Source: Mycolicibacterium neoaurum (GTDB lineage Bacteria; Actinomycetota; Actinomycetes; Mycobacteriales; Mycobacteriaceae). From it: 64,000 nucleotides of DNA. Where the stretch lies: contig NZ_JAQIIX010000002.1 of the NCBI RefSeq assembly GCF_036946495.1, positions 2,480,001 through 2,544,000 on the forward strand. The letters are read 5' to 3'. Both the position numbers and the translations under genes were made by a program. Positions 15,441 to 23,581 of this stretch are shown here, in pieces; position 1 is the stretch's first letter, and the number at the start of each line of letters is the position of its first letter. Below the pieces are notes generated by a model. That model saw only the letters and a program-made list of their open reading frames with translations. It was not told the DNA's origin and did not search any database.

Positions 15441-16298
15441 TCAGTGCGGGCGGCCACTGAGATACGCGGCGACTTCGGCGCCGAACGTGGTGACCTTCTC
15501 GGCGGTGGTTGACGATGGTCGGTATGCGACCACGAGCGTTGCGCAGGCACGCACTGCGACGGTCGGGTTGCCGAAGCAGTCTCGTTCGGCGACAACCTCA
15601 TCGGTGGGTGGGCCGACGGTCAGGCGGGCCACCGCATCGGGGTGCGGAGGCGTGTAGAGCATTGCTCGGCTAGCGCAGAGGTGCACCTCGAGCCGAAGTG
15701 GGTGGGCAGTAATCTCCGGGCTGTTCGACGGGTCCGTTGCGCCGTCGAGAATCCGGGCGATGCCTGATGCGGAAAGCCGGCGTGCATCCTCGATCACCAC
15801 ACCGGGCCGTCCGGTCGAAATGCCGTACACCACCACGTCCACCCGATCCGCACACCCGAGACCGGACATTCCACCGGTGGCCTCAGCGGCCGCGGAGACG
15901 AGCGCTCCGACTCGGGTGTGCTCTCGACTGACCACCATCCACTCTGACTCGCGGCGGAGGACTGCCCTCATCACGAGATAGCCGACATCGCTGCCGATGA
16001 GGGTCATGTCCCTCTGGTCGTCGTCGGTCTGCTGCCGACAGGCGGACATGGGACGCGGCGTGATCCAGCCGACGAGCCCGGGCCTGGTGTGAACGGACTC
16101 CGGCCTTACTCGGGTGAGGTATCCGTCCGTCGTGGCGACCAAATCGGTCTCTGTGCCCTGGGAGTCGGACATTTCGGCGATGACGTCGAAGCGGTGCACG
16201 TGCTCACCGTCGGCTGAGAACCACTTGCTGACGGAAGCGGTGTGTTGGTGAAGGTGTGCAGGGGCACACAGCTCGTGGTTGTCGATGGATGCTGTCAT
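15441..16298 (-). CDS. Degenerate E2 (lipoyl acyltransferase)-like protein
   Basis: A 285-residue protein directly after E1 alpha and E1 beta, where the E2 acyltransferase gene is expected. Residues 15-80 follow a lipoyl domain (SKWFSADGEHVHRFDVIAEM ... GYLTRV), but the lipoyl lysine of the usual ETDKA turn is replaced (MSDSQ, about 43-47). Residues 95-285 follow the CAT-like E2 catalytic core (GISTGRPGVVIEDARRLSASG, then the YTPPHPDAVARLTVG strand). The terminal DHRxxDG motif that carries the catalytic His reads AYRPSST (258-264). No peripheral-subunit-binding domain is obvious. It starts with a 4-bp overlap with the E1 beta gene. It is intact as an open frame, so it may be a scaffold or regulator. 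The homology assignment is by eye. Confidence 0.65.
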   Translation of the reverse strand: MTASIDNHELCAPAHLHQHTASVSKWFSADGEHVHRFDVIAEMSDSQGTETDLVATTDGYLTRVRPESVHTRPGLVGWITPRPMSACRQQTDDDQRDMTLIGSDVGYLVMRAVLRRESEWMVVSREHTRVGALVSAAAEATGGMSGLGCADRVDVVVYGISTGRPGVVIEDARRLSASGIARILDGATDPSNSPEITAHPLRLEVHLCASRAMLYTPPHPDAVARLTVGPPTDEVVAERDCFGNPTVAVRACATLVVAYRPSSTTAEKVTTFGAEVAAYLSGRPH

Positions 16299-17308
16299 CG
16301 AGTGCAGACCGGTGATCCGAACATCGCACGCACCCGATCGACGATGGTATCGACGCCGGGAACAACGGCCTTCAGCAGTTCGGGGGCCGCTGGAATCCGG
16401 GTGTCCGGCGTGGCGATTCTGATTGGTGACCGGGTCCCCAGCACACCCCGCTCTGCCATGGCGGTGACGAGTTCGGCTCCGAGACCGGCGAATTGGTGTG
16501 CTTCATGAACGACGACCAGAGCCCCGGTCCGTTCGACACTGGCGGCAACCGCGTCCACATCCAGCGGCCGCAGCCAACGCATGTCGAGCACTTCCGCCGA
16601 GATGCCGTGTTCGGCTTCCAGGATGTGCGCTGCGTCGAGGACCTTGTGCTGGATCGCACCCCACGTCGCGATGGTCACGTCGGTGCCCTGTCGGCGGGTG
16701 GCGGCACCGTCCGGTCCGAGTATCGGCCCGTCGAGTGCAACGGGCTGTTTCGCTCCGTGATAGAGGTTGCGGTTCTCGATCACGACAGTGGGGTCGTCGC
16801 GATGGATGCTTGTCAGGAGCAGGTCGTACGCATCCTGATGAGTCGTAGGCATACACACCTCGATGCCGGGAATGTGCGCGAAGAGCGCCTCCAAGCTCTG
16901 TGAATGTTGGGCGCACGCCCCGGGGCCGCTTCCCTGTTGCGTGCGGATCGTGAGCGGTGCGGCCAACCGACCGCGGTTTAGGTAACGCACATTTGCGGCT
17001 TGGTTGACGATCTGGTCGAAGGCCACCAGCGCGAAATCCGCCCACATGATTTCGACGATGGGTCGTCTGCCCACCAGGGCGGCACCGACCGCACCACCCA
17101 GGATCGCCGATTCGGAGATGGGGGTGTCGAACACCCTGTCCCCGAACAATTTCTGGAGTCCCTTGGTCACCCCGAACACCCCGCCGGGCAGGGCGACGTC
17201 CTCACCGAACAGAAGTGTGCTGGGATCTTCGGCCAGTGCTCGACGCAGGGCACGGTTGACGCTTTCGGCGTAGGTGAGGTCTTTGTGCTTGCTGGTTGGG
17301 TCAGGCAT
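16295..17308 (-). CDS. 2-oxoacid/acetoin dehydrogenase E1 component, beta subunit
   Basis: A 337-residue protein of the E1 beta family (pyruvate, branched-chain 2-oxoacid or acetoin dehydrogenases). It shows LTYAESVNRALRRALAEDP at the start, LFGEDVALPGGVFGVTKGL with the catalytic Glu that activates thiamine diphosphate, the PISESAILGGAVGAAL segment, and the QQGSGPGACAQHSQSLEA loop. The C-terminal transketolase domain has EVLDMRWLRPLD. It forms an alpha2beta2 tetramer with the product of the previous gene. Start at 17308; it overlaps the E1 alpha gene by 8 bp. The frame extends 28 codons further, which is a GC artefact. Confidence 0.93.
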   Translation of the reverse strand: MPDPTSKHKDLTYAESVNRALRRALAEDPSTLLFGEDVALPGGVFGVTKGLQKLFGDRVFDTPISESAILGGAVGAALVGRRPIVEIMWADFALVAFDQIVNQAANVRYLNRGRLAAPLTIRTQQGSGPGACAQHSQSLEALFAHIPGIEVCMPTTHQDAYDLLLTSIHRDDPTVVIENRNLYHGAKQPVALDGPILGPDGAATRRQGTDVTIATWGAIQHKVLDAAHILEAEHGISAEVLDMRWLRPLDVDAVAASVERTGALVVVHEAHQFAGLGAELVTAMAERGVLGTRSPIRIATPDTRIPAAPELLKAVVPGVDTIVDRVRAMFGSPVCTR

Positions 17309-18284
17309 AGAGATGCTCCAATGCGGTCGCAGGGTCGGCATGCGGCATTGCCTGCGCCCGTTTGCTCGCGGCCAGGACGTCGGCCGTGGCACGAGCCACG
17401 GTCGAGTCGATGCGGGCCTGGTCGACTCCCTTTTCGGTCAGCTTCGTGATCAGACGGGTGATCGGTTCGGCCGATGTGATCCGATCGAGCTCACCGTCGG
17501 CGCGGTATTGCTGCGCATCGCCGATGTAGTGGCCGACGATGCGGTCGGTCATGGCTTCGACAAGGGTCGGACCTCGACCTTCGCGTGCGTGTCGCACCGC
17601 GTGTGTCATCACGTGGCGGACCGCCGCGGGATCGTTGCCATCGACTCGCACACCCGGCATGCCGTAGGCGGCCGCGCGTTTGAAGAGTCGGTCCGAGGTG
17701 GTGGTCGCGGTGATCGGGGTCAGTTCGGACCAATGGTTGTTCTCCACGACAAAGATCACCGGAGTGGCCATCACAGCCGCGAAGTTGAAGGCTTCATGGA
17801 CCGAGCCCTGATTGACCGCACCATCGCCGAAAGCGGCGACGCATACTCGACCGGAGCCGTCGAAGCGGGCGGCCAGAGCGGCACCGGCGGCGATGGGCGC
17901 ACCGGCTCCCACGATGGAGTTCTCACCCATCATCCCTACTTCGGGAACCGAGAGGTACGCCGATCCCCCTCGGCCACCGTTGACGCCCGACTCGCGGCCC
18001 ATGAGTTCGGCGAACATCCCGTCCAACGAAGCGCCGCAGGCCAGCGCCCACCCGTGCCCGCGGTACGTGGGGAAAACCAGGTCTCGTTGCGGGTCGAGCG
18101 CGGCGGTGGCGCCGGTGTAGATCGCTTCCTGGCCACTGCACAGGTGCACCGACCCGACAATCGTCCCGTCGCCTCGTAGCCGGGCGACTTCTGTCTCGAA
18201 CTCTCGGATGCGGACCATGGAGCTCAGGTATGTGAGTAGGGTGCCGGAGTCGACCGATTCATGCGGGGGTGGGTGTGTGGTCAT
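17301..18284 (-). CDS. 2-oxoacid/acetoin dehydrogenase E1 component, alpha subunit
   Basis: A 327-residue thiamine-diphosphate-binding subunit. The TPP motif begins GDGAVNQGSVHEAFNFAAV and ends with the asparagine pair in FVVENN. The segments HLCSGQEAIYTG, FPTYRGHGWALACG and GGRGGSAYLS are typical of the PdhA/AcoA family. With E1 beta it should decarboxylate a 2-oxo acid or cleave an acetoin-like diketone. The partner E2-like protein encoded downstream lacks its usual active residues and no E3 gene is nearby, so electron and acyl transfer are unclear. Start chosen at 18284 (MTTHPPP); an in-frame start 13 codons upstream is possible. Confidence 0.92.
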   Translation of the reverse strand: MTTHPPPHESVDSGTLLTYLSSMVRIREFETEVARLRGDGTIVGSVHLCSGQEAIYTGATAALDPQRDLVFPTYRGHGWALACGASLDGMFAELMGRESGVNGGRGGSAYLSVPEVGMMGENSIVGAGAPIAAGAALAARFDGSGRVCVAAFGDGAVNQGSVHEAFNFAAVMATPVIFVVENNHWSELTPITATTTSDRLFKRAAAYGMPGVRVDGNDPAAVRHVMTHAVRHAREGRGPTLVEAMTDRIVGHYIGDAQQYRADGELDRITSAEPITRLITKLTEKGVDQARIDSTVARATADVLAASKRAQAMPHADPATALEHLYA

Positions 18285-18326
18285 GTTTCCTCGGAATATG
18301 GTTGTAACAGCGGGTTCGAGCAATGG

Positions 18327-19187
18327 CTACGATGAGCGGGACTCGGGTGAATTCGGTGCTGCGGTTATCACCAGCCGGCCGGTCTTCAGCAGATTGGTTG
18401 CCAAGGCGCCTGCCTCACGCACTTCGGTGGACAGGGCCGTACGGGTCTGTTGGAAGCGGGACACCGGTACCGAGACGCTGAACGAACCGGCAGGTGTACC
18501 CGACGGGTCGAAGAACGGGGCGGACACACAGCAGACGTCCTCGGCGAATGCCTCGATATCCAGTGCGTAGCCGCGGCGCCTGATGGTTTCGAGTTCGTTA
18601 GTCAGCTCGTTGAAATCCGAGATCGTGTTGGCGGTCAGCTTCGTCAGCGGCGTTCCGTCGAACATCGTGGCGACCTGGCTCGCCGGAAGGTGCGCCAGCA
18701 CGGCCAGACAGGATGCGCGGGCATGCATGTTGCCGACGTAGCCGACATCGAGGTTCTTGACGGTGAGGGAATGCAGGCCGTGAAGGACCTGTTGCATCAG
18801 GATCGTGCCGTGATACCAGCCGCAGACATACGAGGTTTCCCGCGTCTTGTTGTGCAGTCGGGTGAGTATTGCCGAGATTTCGGGTGCCGGCCCGGTGCGC
18901 GCCGAGAGGTGCTTGCCCAGTGTCGACCCGCGTGGACCGATATCGAAGTTCCCGCCGGGCAGCCTCACCACGTAGCCATCCGCGCGCAGCGTCCGCAACA
19001 GGTGGTAACAGGTGCTCTGTTTAATGCCCAGCCGACGTGCCAGTGTTTTCGGTGTCGCGGTGCCGTTACCTTCTGCCACCGCTTCGAGTACTCCGAGTCC
19101 CCGGGCAAGGGTCTGGAGGACCGTCGCTTCGCCTGAGACCGGTTCGGCGGATGGGTCTTCGGTGCCACCGGGCTTGCCGACGGTCAT
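18327..19187 (-). CDS. IclR family transcriptional regulator
   Basis: A 286-residue IclR regulator. The N-terminal winged helix (about residues 22-85) has TLARGLGVLEAVAEGNGTATPKTL split by helices, then RRLGIKQSTCYHLLRTLRADGYV. The C-terminal effector domain has YVGNMHARASCLAVLAHLP and the FAEDVCCVSAPFFDPSG signature, normally seen as E-x-x-x-G-x-x-C-V-A-A-P. The ATG at 19187 overlaps the M20 stop by 4 bp, so it is co-expressed with the operon it probably controls. The candidate operator is in the divergent 20.5-20.8 kb region. Effector unknown, presumably the substrate or an intermediate of the island's pathway. Confidence 0.9.
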   Translation of the reverse strand: MTVGKPGGTEDPSAEPVSGEATVLQTLARGLGVLEAVAEGNGTATPKTLARRLGIKQSTCYHLLRTLRADGYVVRLPGGNFDIGPRGSTLGKHLSARTGPAPEISAILTRLHNKTRETSYVCGWYHGTILMQQVLHGLHSLTVKNLDVGYVGNMHARASCLAVLAHLPASQVATMFDGTPLTKLTANTISDFNELTNELETIRRRGYALDIEAFAEDVCCVSAPFFDPSGTPAGSFSVSVPVSRFQQTRTALSTEVREAGALATNLLKTGRLVITAAPNSPESRSS

Positions 19188-20473
19188 GAGATCGTCCCGC
19201 GCAGATGATGTTCGGCCCACGCCGCCAATGCGTTGGCGAGGATGAGCGCGGCGTCGACGACGTCGCGCTCTGCGATCCTCTCGTCGGGGCTGTGGGCGTA
19301 GCGCATCTCTCCTGGGCCGAACACGGCAGTGGAAACTCCTGCAGCCGTGAGGATCCCGGCATCACAACCAGCCGTCATGCCTTCTATCTTGGGAGCGAGT
19401 CCGGTGCGCCGTCGACCCTCGTCCAACGCGCGGACCACAGGGTCGGACTCGGGAGTCTCCCAACTCCGCAAGCCCTCGTTGTCCCATCTGATAACCGGTG
19501 GGTTGTTTCGTAGCCATTCGTCACGGGCCACCACGCCCTGGACACAGTCGGTGAGTGCGGCTCGGACATCGCTGACATCTTCACCGGGCATCACTCCGAT
19601 GCGGCCCGACAGGCTGCCCCTGGCGGGCACGGCGGCCCGCCACCCACCGATGTCCACAGTGCCGATGGCGAGTGGGACAGCGCTCGGGAACGGCATGCGC
19701 GGATCGGTGAGCCGAGCGGCTCGCTCTGCACCCAGATCCTGCAGTGCACGGTAGATGTCGATCAGCTTGGGTCCCACGTCGATGCCATGCCAGGGAACGG
19801 AGGTGTGTGCGGCCCGGCCGGTCACTTCCACCGTGAAGAACAGCAGTCCGGAGGCCACGGTGACCACAGCGCCTGCCGTGGGCTCCAAGACGATGGTGCC
19901 GAGTCGGGCGGGCATACGCTCCAACGCCGCGGATGTTCCCACGCCCGTGGTCTCTTCACCCACCACGAGCTCGACGGCCACATTGAACGGCAACTGCACG
20001 CCAGCCCGATCCAGTGCATCCAACGCCCAGAGCGCTGCGGCGATCCCGCCCTTGGTGTCCACCGACCCGCGACCGTGCACGCAGCCTTCCACGCGTGCTC
20101 CGGAGAACGGGTCACGTGACCATTGATCGCCGTCGAGGACGGGCACCACGTCGATGTGCCCGTTGATGACAACGGTGGGTATGTCCGCGCGGCATCGTTG
20201 GTAGTAGCCCACGACGTTGGCGCGTTCCTGCGTCCTGGCCTCGCTGCTACCGCGTTCGCCGCGGACGACCCGGGACTCGGCGAGCGGGTGCTCCTCGACC
20301 GACCACCCGCGGGATGCGAAGAATGCCGCGTAGAGCTCGGCAACGGTGTCTTCGTGGCCGGTCACACTCGGCTTTTGCACTGTTCTCGACAGGAAGTCGA
20401 GCATGGCGTCCGTCGATTCGCGGATCGAATCCGAGATTGCTTGCTCGTTAGTAGATTTCACGAAATCCGTCAT
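19184..20473 (-). CDS. M20 family metallohydrolase (ArgE/DapE-type deacylase)
   Basis: A 429-residue zinc amidohydrolase. It shows the metal ligands in order: INGHIDVVP (His, Asp), GRGSVDTKGG (bridging Asp), GEETTGVG (catalytic Glu pair), a histidine in TGRAAHTSVPWHG from the lid domain, GMTAGCDAG (Asp) and YAHSPDE (His). This is the acetylornithine deacetylase/succinyl-diaminopimelate desuccinylase pattern. Such enzymes remove an acyl group from an N-acyl amino compound. It is the first gene of the leftward operon. The start at 20473 (MTDFVK) was chosen over 39 upstream codons that look like non-coding DNA. Confidence 0.9.
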   Translation of the reverse strand: MTDFVKSTNEQAISDSIRESTDAMLDFLSRTVQKPSVTGHEDTVAELYAAFFASRGWSVEEHPLAESRVVRGERGSSEARTQERANVVGYYQRCRADIPTVVINGHIDVVPVLDGDQWSRDPFSGARVEGCVHGRGSVDTKGGIAAALWALDALDRAGVQLPFNVAVELVVGEETTGVGTSAALERMPARLGTIVLEPTAGAVVTVASGLLFFTVEVTGRAAHTSVPWHGIDVGPKLIDIYRALQDLGAERAARLTDPRMPFPSAVPLAIGTVDIGGWRAAVPARGSLSGRIGVMPGEDVSDVRAALTDCVQGVVARDEWLRNNPPVIRWDNEGLRSWETPESDPVVRALDEGRRRTGLAPKIEGMTAGCDAGILTAAGVSTAVFGPGEMRYAHSPDERIAERDVVDAALILANALAAWAEHHLRGTIS

Positions 20474-20800
20474 TGCCGATCTTCTCCGTGGTCGCACCGC
20501 GCGACATCCCTTGCATCTTGGGGAGCGCACGCCAGATTGATCCAGCATATGAGCAGAAGTTTCGACTATTTGAAAGATTGCTACACGCAACCGGTTGAAC
20601 TGGGCGTTTCCGGTATCGATACCTCGGTGTGAACCAGGTCATAACAAATTTTTCAGATAGTTGACATCGACTTCCATCTGCTGGTGTTCGCCGCGATGTT
20701 GATTCATCTTGAAACGGCCGACGCACGGATCCCCTGCACAAGGGTGAAACCGTCGGCGTCTGAACTTGACCTGTGTCGAACACCGAGGAAGAAGGACCCT
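20474..20800. promoter_or_regulatory. Shared divergent control region of the catabolic island
   Basis: This 327-bp gap separates the two divergent operons and contains no convincing gene. It is visibly more AT-rich than its surroundings. It holds a perfect 12-bp palindrome GGTATCGATACC (20612-20623), a dyad-like TTTC-N8-GAAA element around 20560-20580, and a TTGACA -35-like hexamer at 20661-20666 facing the rightward operon. These are candidates for IclR binding and the two promoters; I could not place convincing -10 boxes for both. Confidence 0.55.
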
Positions 20801-21622
20801 GTGTCGTCCATCCCGTCGCCACACCGCTCAAACGCTGATTCCATGACCGCGAGTGCGATGCCGGCCTTCGCGCCGCTTTTCGTCCCCGGCGTGGAAACTG
20901 TTTCGGTCCGCTGGATCTCGGTCGTGTACCGCACGAGCGCGGCGGTCGTCGACGCGGTGCTCCCGCGTCCGTTAGTCGCCGGAGCCGCGCCCGAGGTCAT
21001 CATCTGGATCGCCGAGTTCCGCGGTGCGCGTTTCACCGGGGCTGGTGGTGCCGTGGAATGTCGCCCCGACTACATGCAGGGTGGGATCAATCTGCGCTGT
21101 CGCCGCGGAGTGGTCGAGGGTGCCTACGCCGTCGAGACGTTCGTGGAAGGAATCAACCACGGGATTCTCGGGCGTGAGATGTTCGGCCTTCCCAAGAAGC
21201 AGGTCCGCAGCGTCACCCTCGTGGACACGCCGACCGGAGCCGAGTTCGCGTTTGTCGATGCGCACGGGCAACAGCTACTCCGCGGATCGGCGAGTGCCGG
21301 ACGAACCGGTGCCGATCGCATCGTCCCCGCGTGGTTCGACACGCAGTACACCGCAAAGTTGATACCCAGCGCCGAAGGACCGCACTACGACATCAGCCGG
21401 CTGGTCCAGATTCCCTTCCGGCTCGAGGCAGCTGGTCCGCTCCGCACCGGAGGTGCCACCGTCGAGTGGCTCGAATCATCCAGTGACCCTTTGTATCTAC
21501 TCACACAATGTGCTGCACCGATCGCCGTGTGGGGGGTGGCGCAGCTCGATATCGACTATGGCACCTATGTGGCTGAACTGGCCCCGTCCGACATCCCTGT
21601 CATGGGTTCACCGCGATGGTGA
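20801..21622 (+). CDS. Acetoacetate decarboxylase superfamily protein
   Basis: A 273-residue protein. The signature GREMFGLPKKQ (K132-K133 from the GTG start) matches the Schiff-base lysine pair of acetoacetate decarboxylase, with CRPDYMQGGINLRC and the FVEGINHGILG segment before it. Family members decarboxylate beta-keto acids or act as aldolase-dehydratases on 2-oxo acids through an imine. The GTG at 20801 follows a GAGGAAGAAGGA site; the next in-frame ATG is at 20843. It is the first gene of the rightward operon and overlaps the MFS gene by 7 bp. Confidence 0.82.
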   Translation: MSSIPSPHRSNADSMTASAMPAFAPLFVPGVETVSVRWISVVYRTSAAVVDAVLPRPLVAGAAPEVIIWIAEFRGARFTGAGGAVECRPDYMQGGINLRCRRGVVEGAYAVETFVEGINHGILGREMFGLPKKQVRSVTLVDTPTGAEFAFVDAHGQQLLRGSASAGRTGADRIVPAWFDTQYTAKLIPSAEGPHYDISRLVQIPFRLEAAGPLRTGGATVEWLESSSDPLYLLTQCAAPIAVWGVAQLDIDYGTYVAELAPSDIPVMGSPRW

Positions 21623-22989
21623 GCAGGCGCAGATCCGATACCGGCACCCACGCGGTGGACGCTGTGCAGCCAGGCCTCACGCCCGGACGGCGCAAGGCGA
21701 TCATCGCGGCCTGCATCGGCAATTTCCTGGAATGGTACGAGTTCGTCCTCTACGGCTACTTCGCTGGCATCTTCTCGGTGCTGTTCTTCGTCGACGAGGA
21801 TCCCGCGGTCGCCATGATGCTGACCTTCCTGGTCTTCGGTATCAGCTTTGTCGTTCGCCCGCTGGGGGGAATCCTCTTCGGATACATCGGCGACAGGTAC
21901 GGCCGCAAGGTCACGCTCTCGGCGATCATCCTGACAATCTCGCTGGCGACGGCTCTCATGGCTGTGGTACCTCCCTACGCCAGCATCGGCATCACGGCAC
22001 CGGTGTTGATCCTGCTGCTGCGGTGCCTGCAGGGTCTCTCGGCCGGCGGTGAGTGGATGGGCGCCGCCGCCTATGTCGTGGAGTCCGCACCGGCGCACCG
22101 GCGAGCGTTCTACGGTAGCTGGCAGACGATCACCATCACCTTGGGCATGTTCACCGCCGCACTCACATCCCTGATCCTGTCCGCAGTGCTCGATGGCGAA
22201 CAGCTCCAATCGTGGGGCTGGCGAATCCCATTCCTTGCAGCGCTACCACTGGGACTGATCGGTCTCTACATGCGGCTGCGGCTCGAAGAATCCGCCGAGT
22301 TCGAAGCGATGAGCCACGGTGCGCGACGCGAGAGATCCCCTCTGCGCCGGGCTGTTACCGAGAATTGGCGTTCGATCCTGCTGGTGTGCGGCCTGGTGTG
22401 CTCGCCCACGATGTGTACCTATGTGTTGCTGGTATTCGGTCCCACTTTTCTGTCCGGTGAGATCGGAATGGACGCGACCGCGGCAAGCGGAGCCTGTCTC
22501 GTCGCGATGCTGGCCCTCGCCGTACTCGTCGTGCTGTTTGCTCGGCTCTGCGATCGCGTCGGTCGCAAACCTTTCGTTCTGTGGGGTGCGGTGCTGGTCG
22601 CCGTCACCGCTCCGCTCGGTTTCCTACTGATCCACCAGCGCTCCTTCGTGGCGGTGATCGCCGGCATGATCCTGATACTCATCGGAGATGCGATGATGCT
22701 GGCTCCGCAGCCGGCGCTGTTCTCCGAGCTGTTCCCCACATCGCGCAGATACAGCGGTCTGGCCCTGGGATACAACCTCGGCGTCGTGCTCTTCGGTGGC
22801 GCTGGCCCGTTGATCGCCACCGCACTCATCGCGGCCACCGACACCACGTATGCACCCGCCATCTATCTGACCGGCGGGGCATTGGTGAGCCTCGTCGCAG
22901 CTGTGCTGGTCCCGGAGACGCTCGGCGTATCGCTGCGGACAGGACGGATCGAATCCGCTAGCGCCCCTCAACCGAAAACACCGGTCTAG
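21616..22989 (+). CDS. MFS metabolite:H+ symporter (ProP/ShiA-type)
   Basis: A 457-residue permease with 12 predicted helices. The N-terminal IGNFLEWYEFVLYGYFAGIF and GYIGDRYGRKVTL (motif A) are hallmarks of the metabolite:proton symporter family that imports organic acids, betaines or shikimate-like compounds. LQGLSAGGEWMGAAAYV in helix 4 also fits. The central loop is charged. Its presence next to a complete sugar-type ABC importer gives the island two uptake systems, perhaps for a substrate and a product or for two forms of it. It overlaps the end of the decarboxylase-like gene. Confidence 0.9.
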   Translation: MVSRRRSDTGTHAVDAVQPGLTPGRRKAIIAACIGNFLEWYEFVLYGYFAGIFSVLFFVDEDPAVAMMLTFLVFGISFVVRPLGGILFGYIGDRYGRKVTLSAIILTISLATALMAVVPPYASIGITAPVLILLLRCLQGLSAGGEWMGAAAYVVESAPAHRRAFYGSWQTITITLGMFTAALTSLILSAVLDGEQLQSWGWRIPFLAALPLGLIGLYMRLRLEESAEFEAMSHGARRERSPLRRAVTENWRSILLVCGLVCSPTMCTYVLLVFGPTFLSGEIGMDATAASGACLVAMLALAVLVVLFARLCDRVGRKPFVLWGAVLVAVTAPLGFLLIHQRSFVAVIAGMILILIGDAMMLAPQPALFSELFPTSRRYSGLALGYNLGVVLFGGAGPLIATALIAATDTTYAPAIYLTGGALVSLVAAVLVPETLGVSLRTGRIESASAPQPKTPV

Positions 22990-23029
22990 TGCCGCCGCAG
23001 CCACTTTCGATCCCGAAGTTCGGCACCGA

Positions 23030-23581
23030 GTGACATTCATACCCACCGAAGAAATGGACGACGCATTGGACTCCGAGAAATGCACAGCGGCACTCCGAGA
23101 GCTGTTGGCGGAACGTGAGATCGCACGACTACACGCGCGGTACGCGCACCTGTGCGACTCGGGCTACCCTGCCGACGAGATCGCCGACCTCTTCGTCGAA
23201 CAAGGACTCTGGCAATCAGACCCCGGAGGCCGGGTGTTTCGGGGCCGCGATCAGATCCGCGACCACTTCAGCACCGCTTCCGCCGGCTACCCATGGGCCT
23301 TACACGTCAACGCCCTCTTGCACATCGATGTCTCACCTGACGGGTTGAGCGCACGAGGCGCGTGGTACCTGCTGATGCCCTGTGTCGACGCGACAGGCGC
23401 GGCACCCACCGCCGCCTGGCTGGCGGGACGCTATGACAACACCTTCGTCAAGACCGACGCCGGATGGCGATATGAACACCTGCACATCAGATTCGGGTTG
23501 ATGAGCCCCCATTCCGCCGACTGGGCGCAGGAAAGACACGCACTTGCCGGGACCGCTGCAAGAACTGAGGAGATCGGATGA
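23030..23581 (+). CDS. SnoaL/NTF2-like protein, copy 1
   Basis: A 183-residue protein with an NTF2-like alpha+beta cone fold: AEREIARLHARYAHLCDSG helix, DLFVEQGLWQSDPGGRVFRG, then the YDNTFVKTDAGWRYEHLHIRF sheet, split by a loop. Members act as dehydratases, cyclases, isomerases or ring-hydroxylase small subunits. It is a clear paralogue of the protein encoded at 27249-27746, with the same order of motifs. GTG at 23030 is listed; the ATG at 23054 (MDDALD) is equally likely. The stop overlaps the start of the binding-protein gene (ATGA). Confidence 0.8.
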   Translation: MTFIPTEEMDDALDSEKCTAALRELLAEREIARLHARYAHLCDSGYPADEIADLFVEQGLWQSDPGGRVFRGRDQIRDHFSTASAGYPWALHVNALLHIDVSPDGLSARGAWYLLMPCVDATGAAPTAAWLAGRYDNTFVKTDAGWRYEHLHIRFGLMSPHSADWAQERHALAGTAARTEEIG

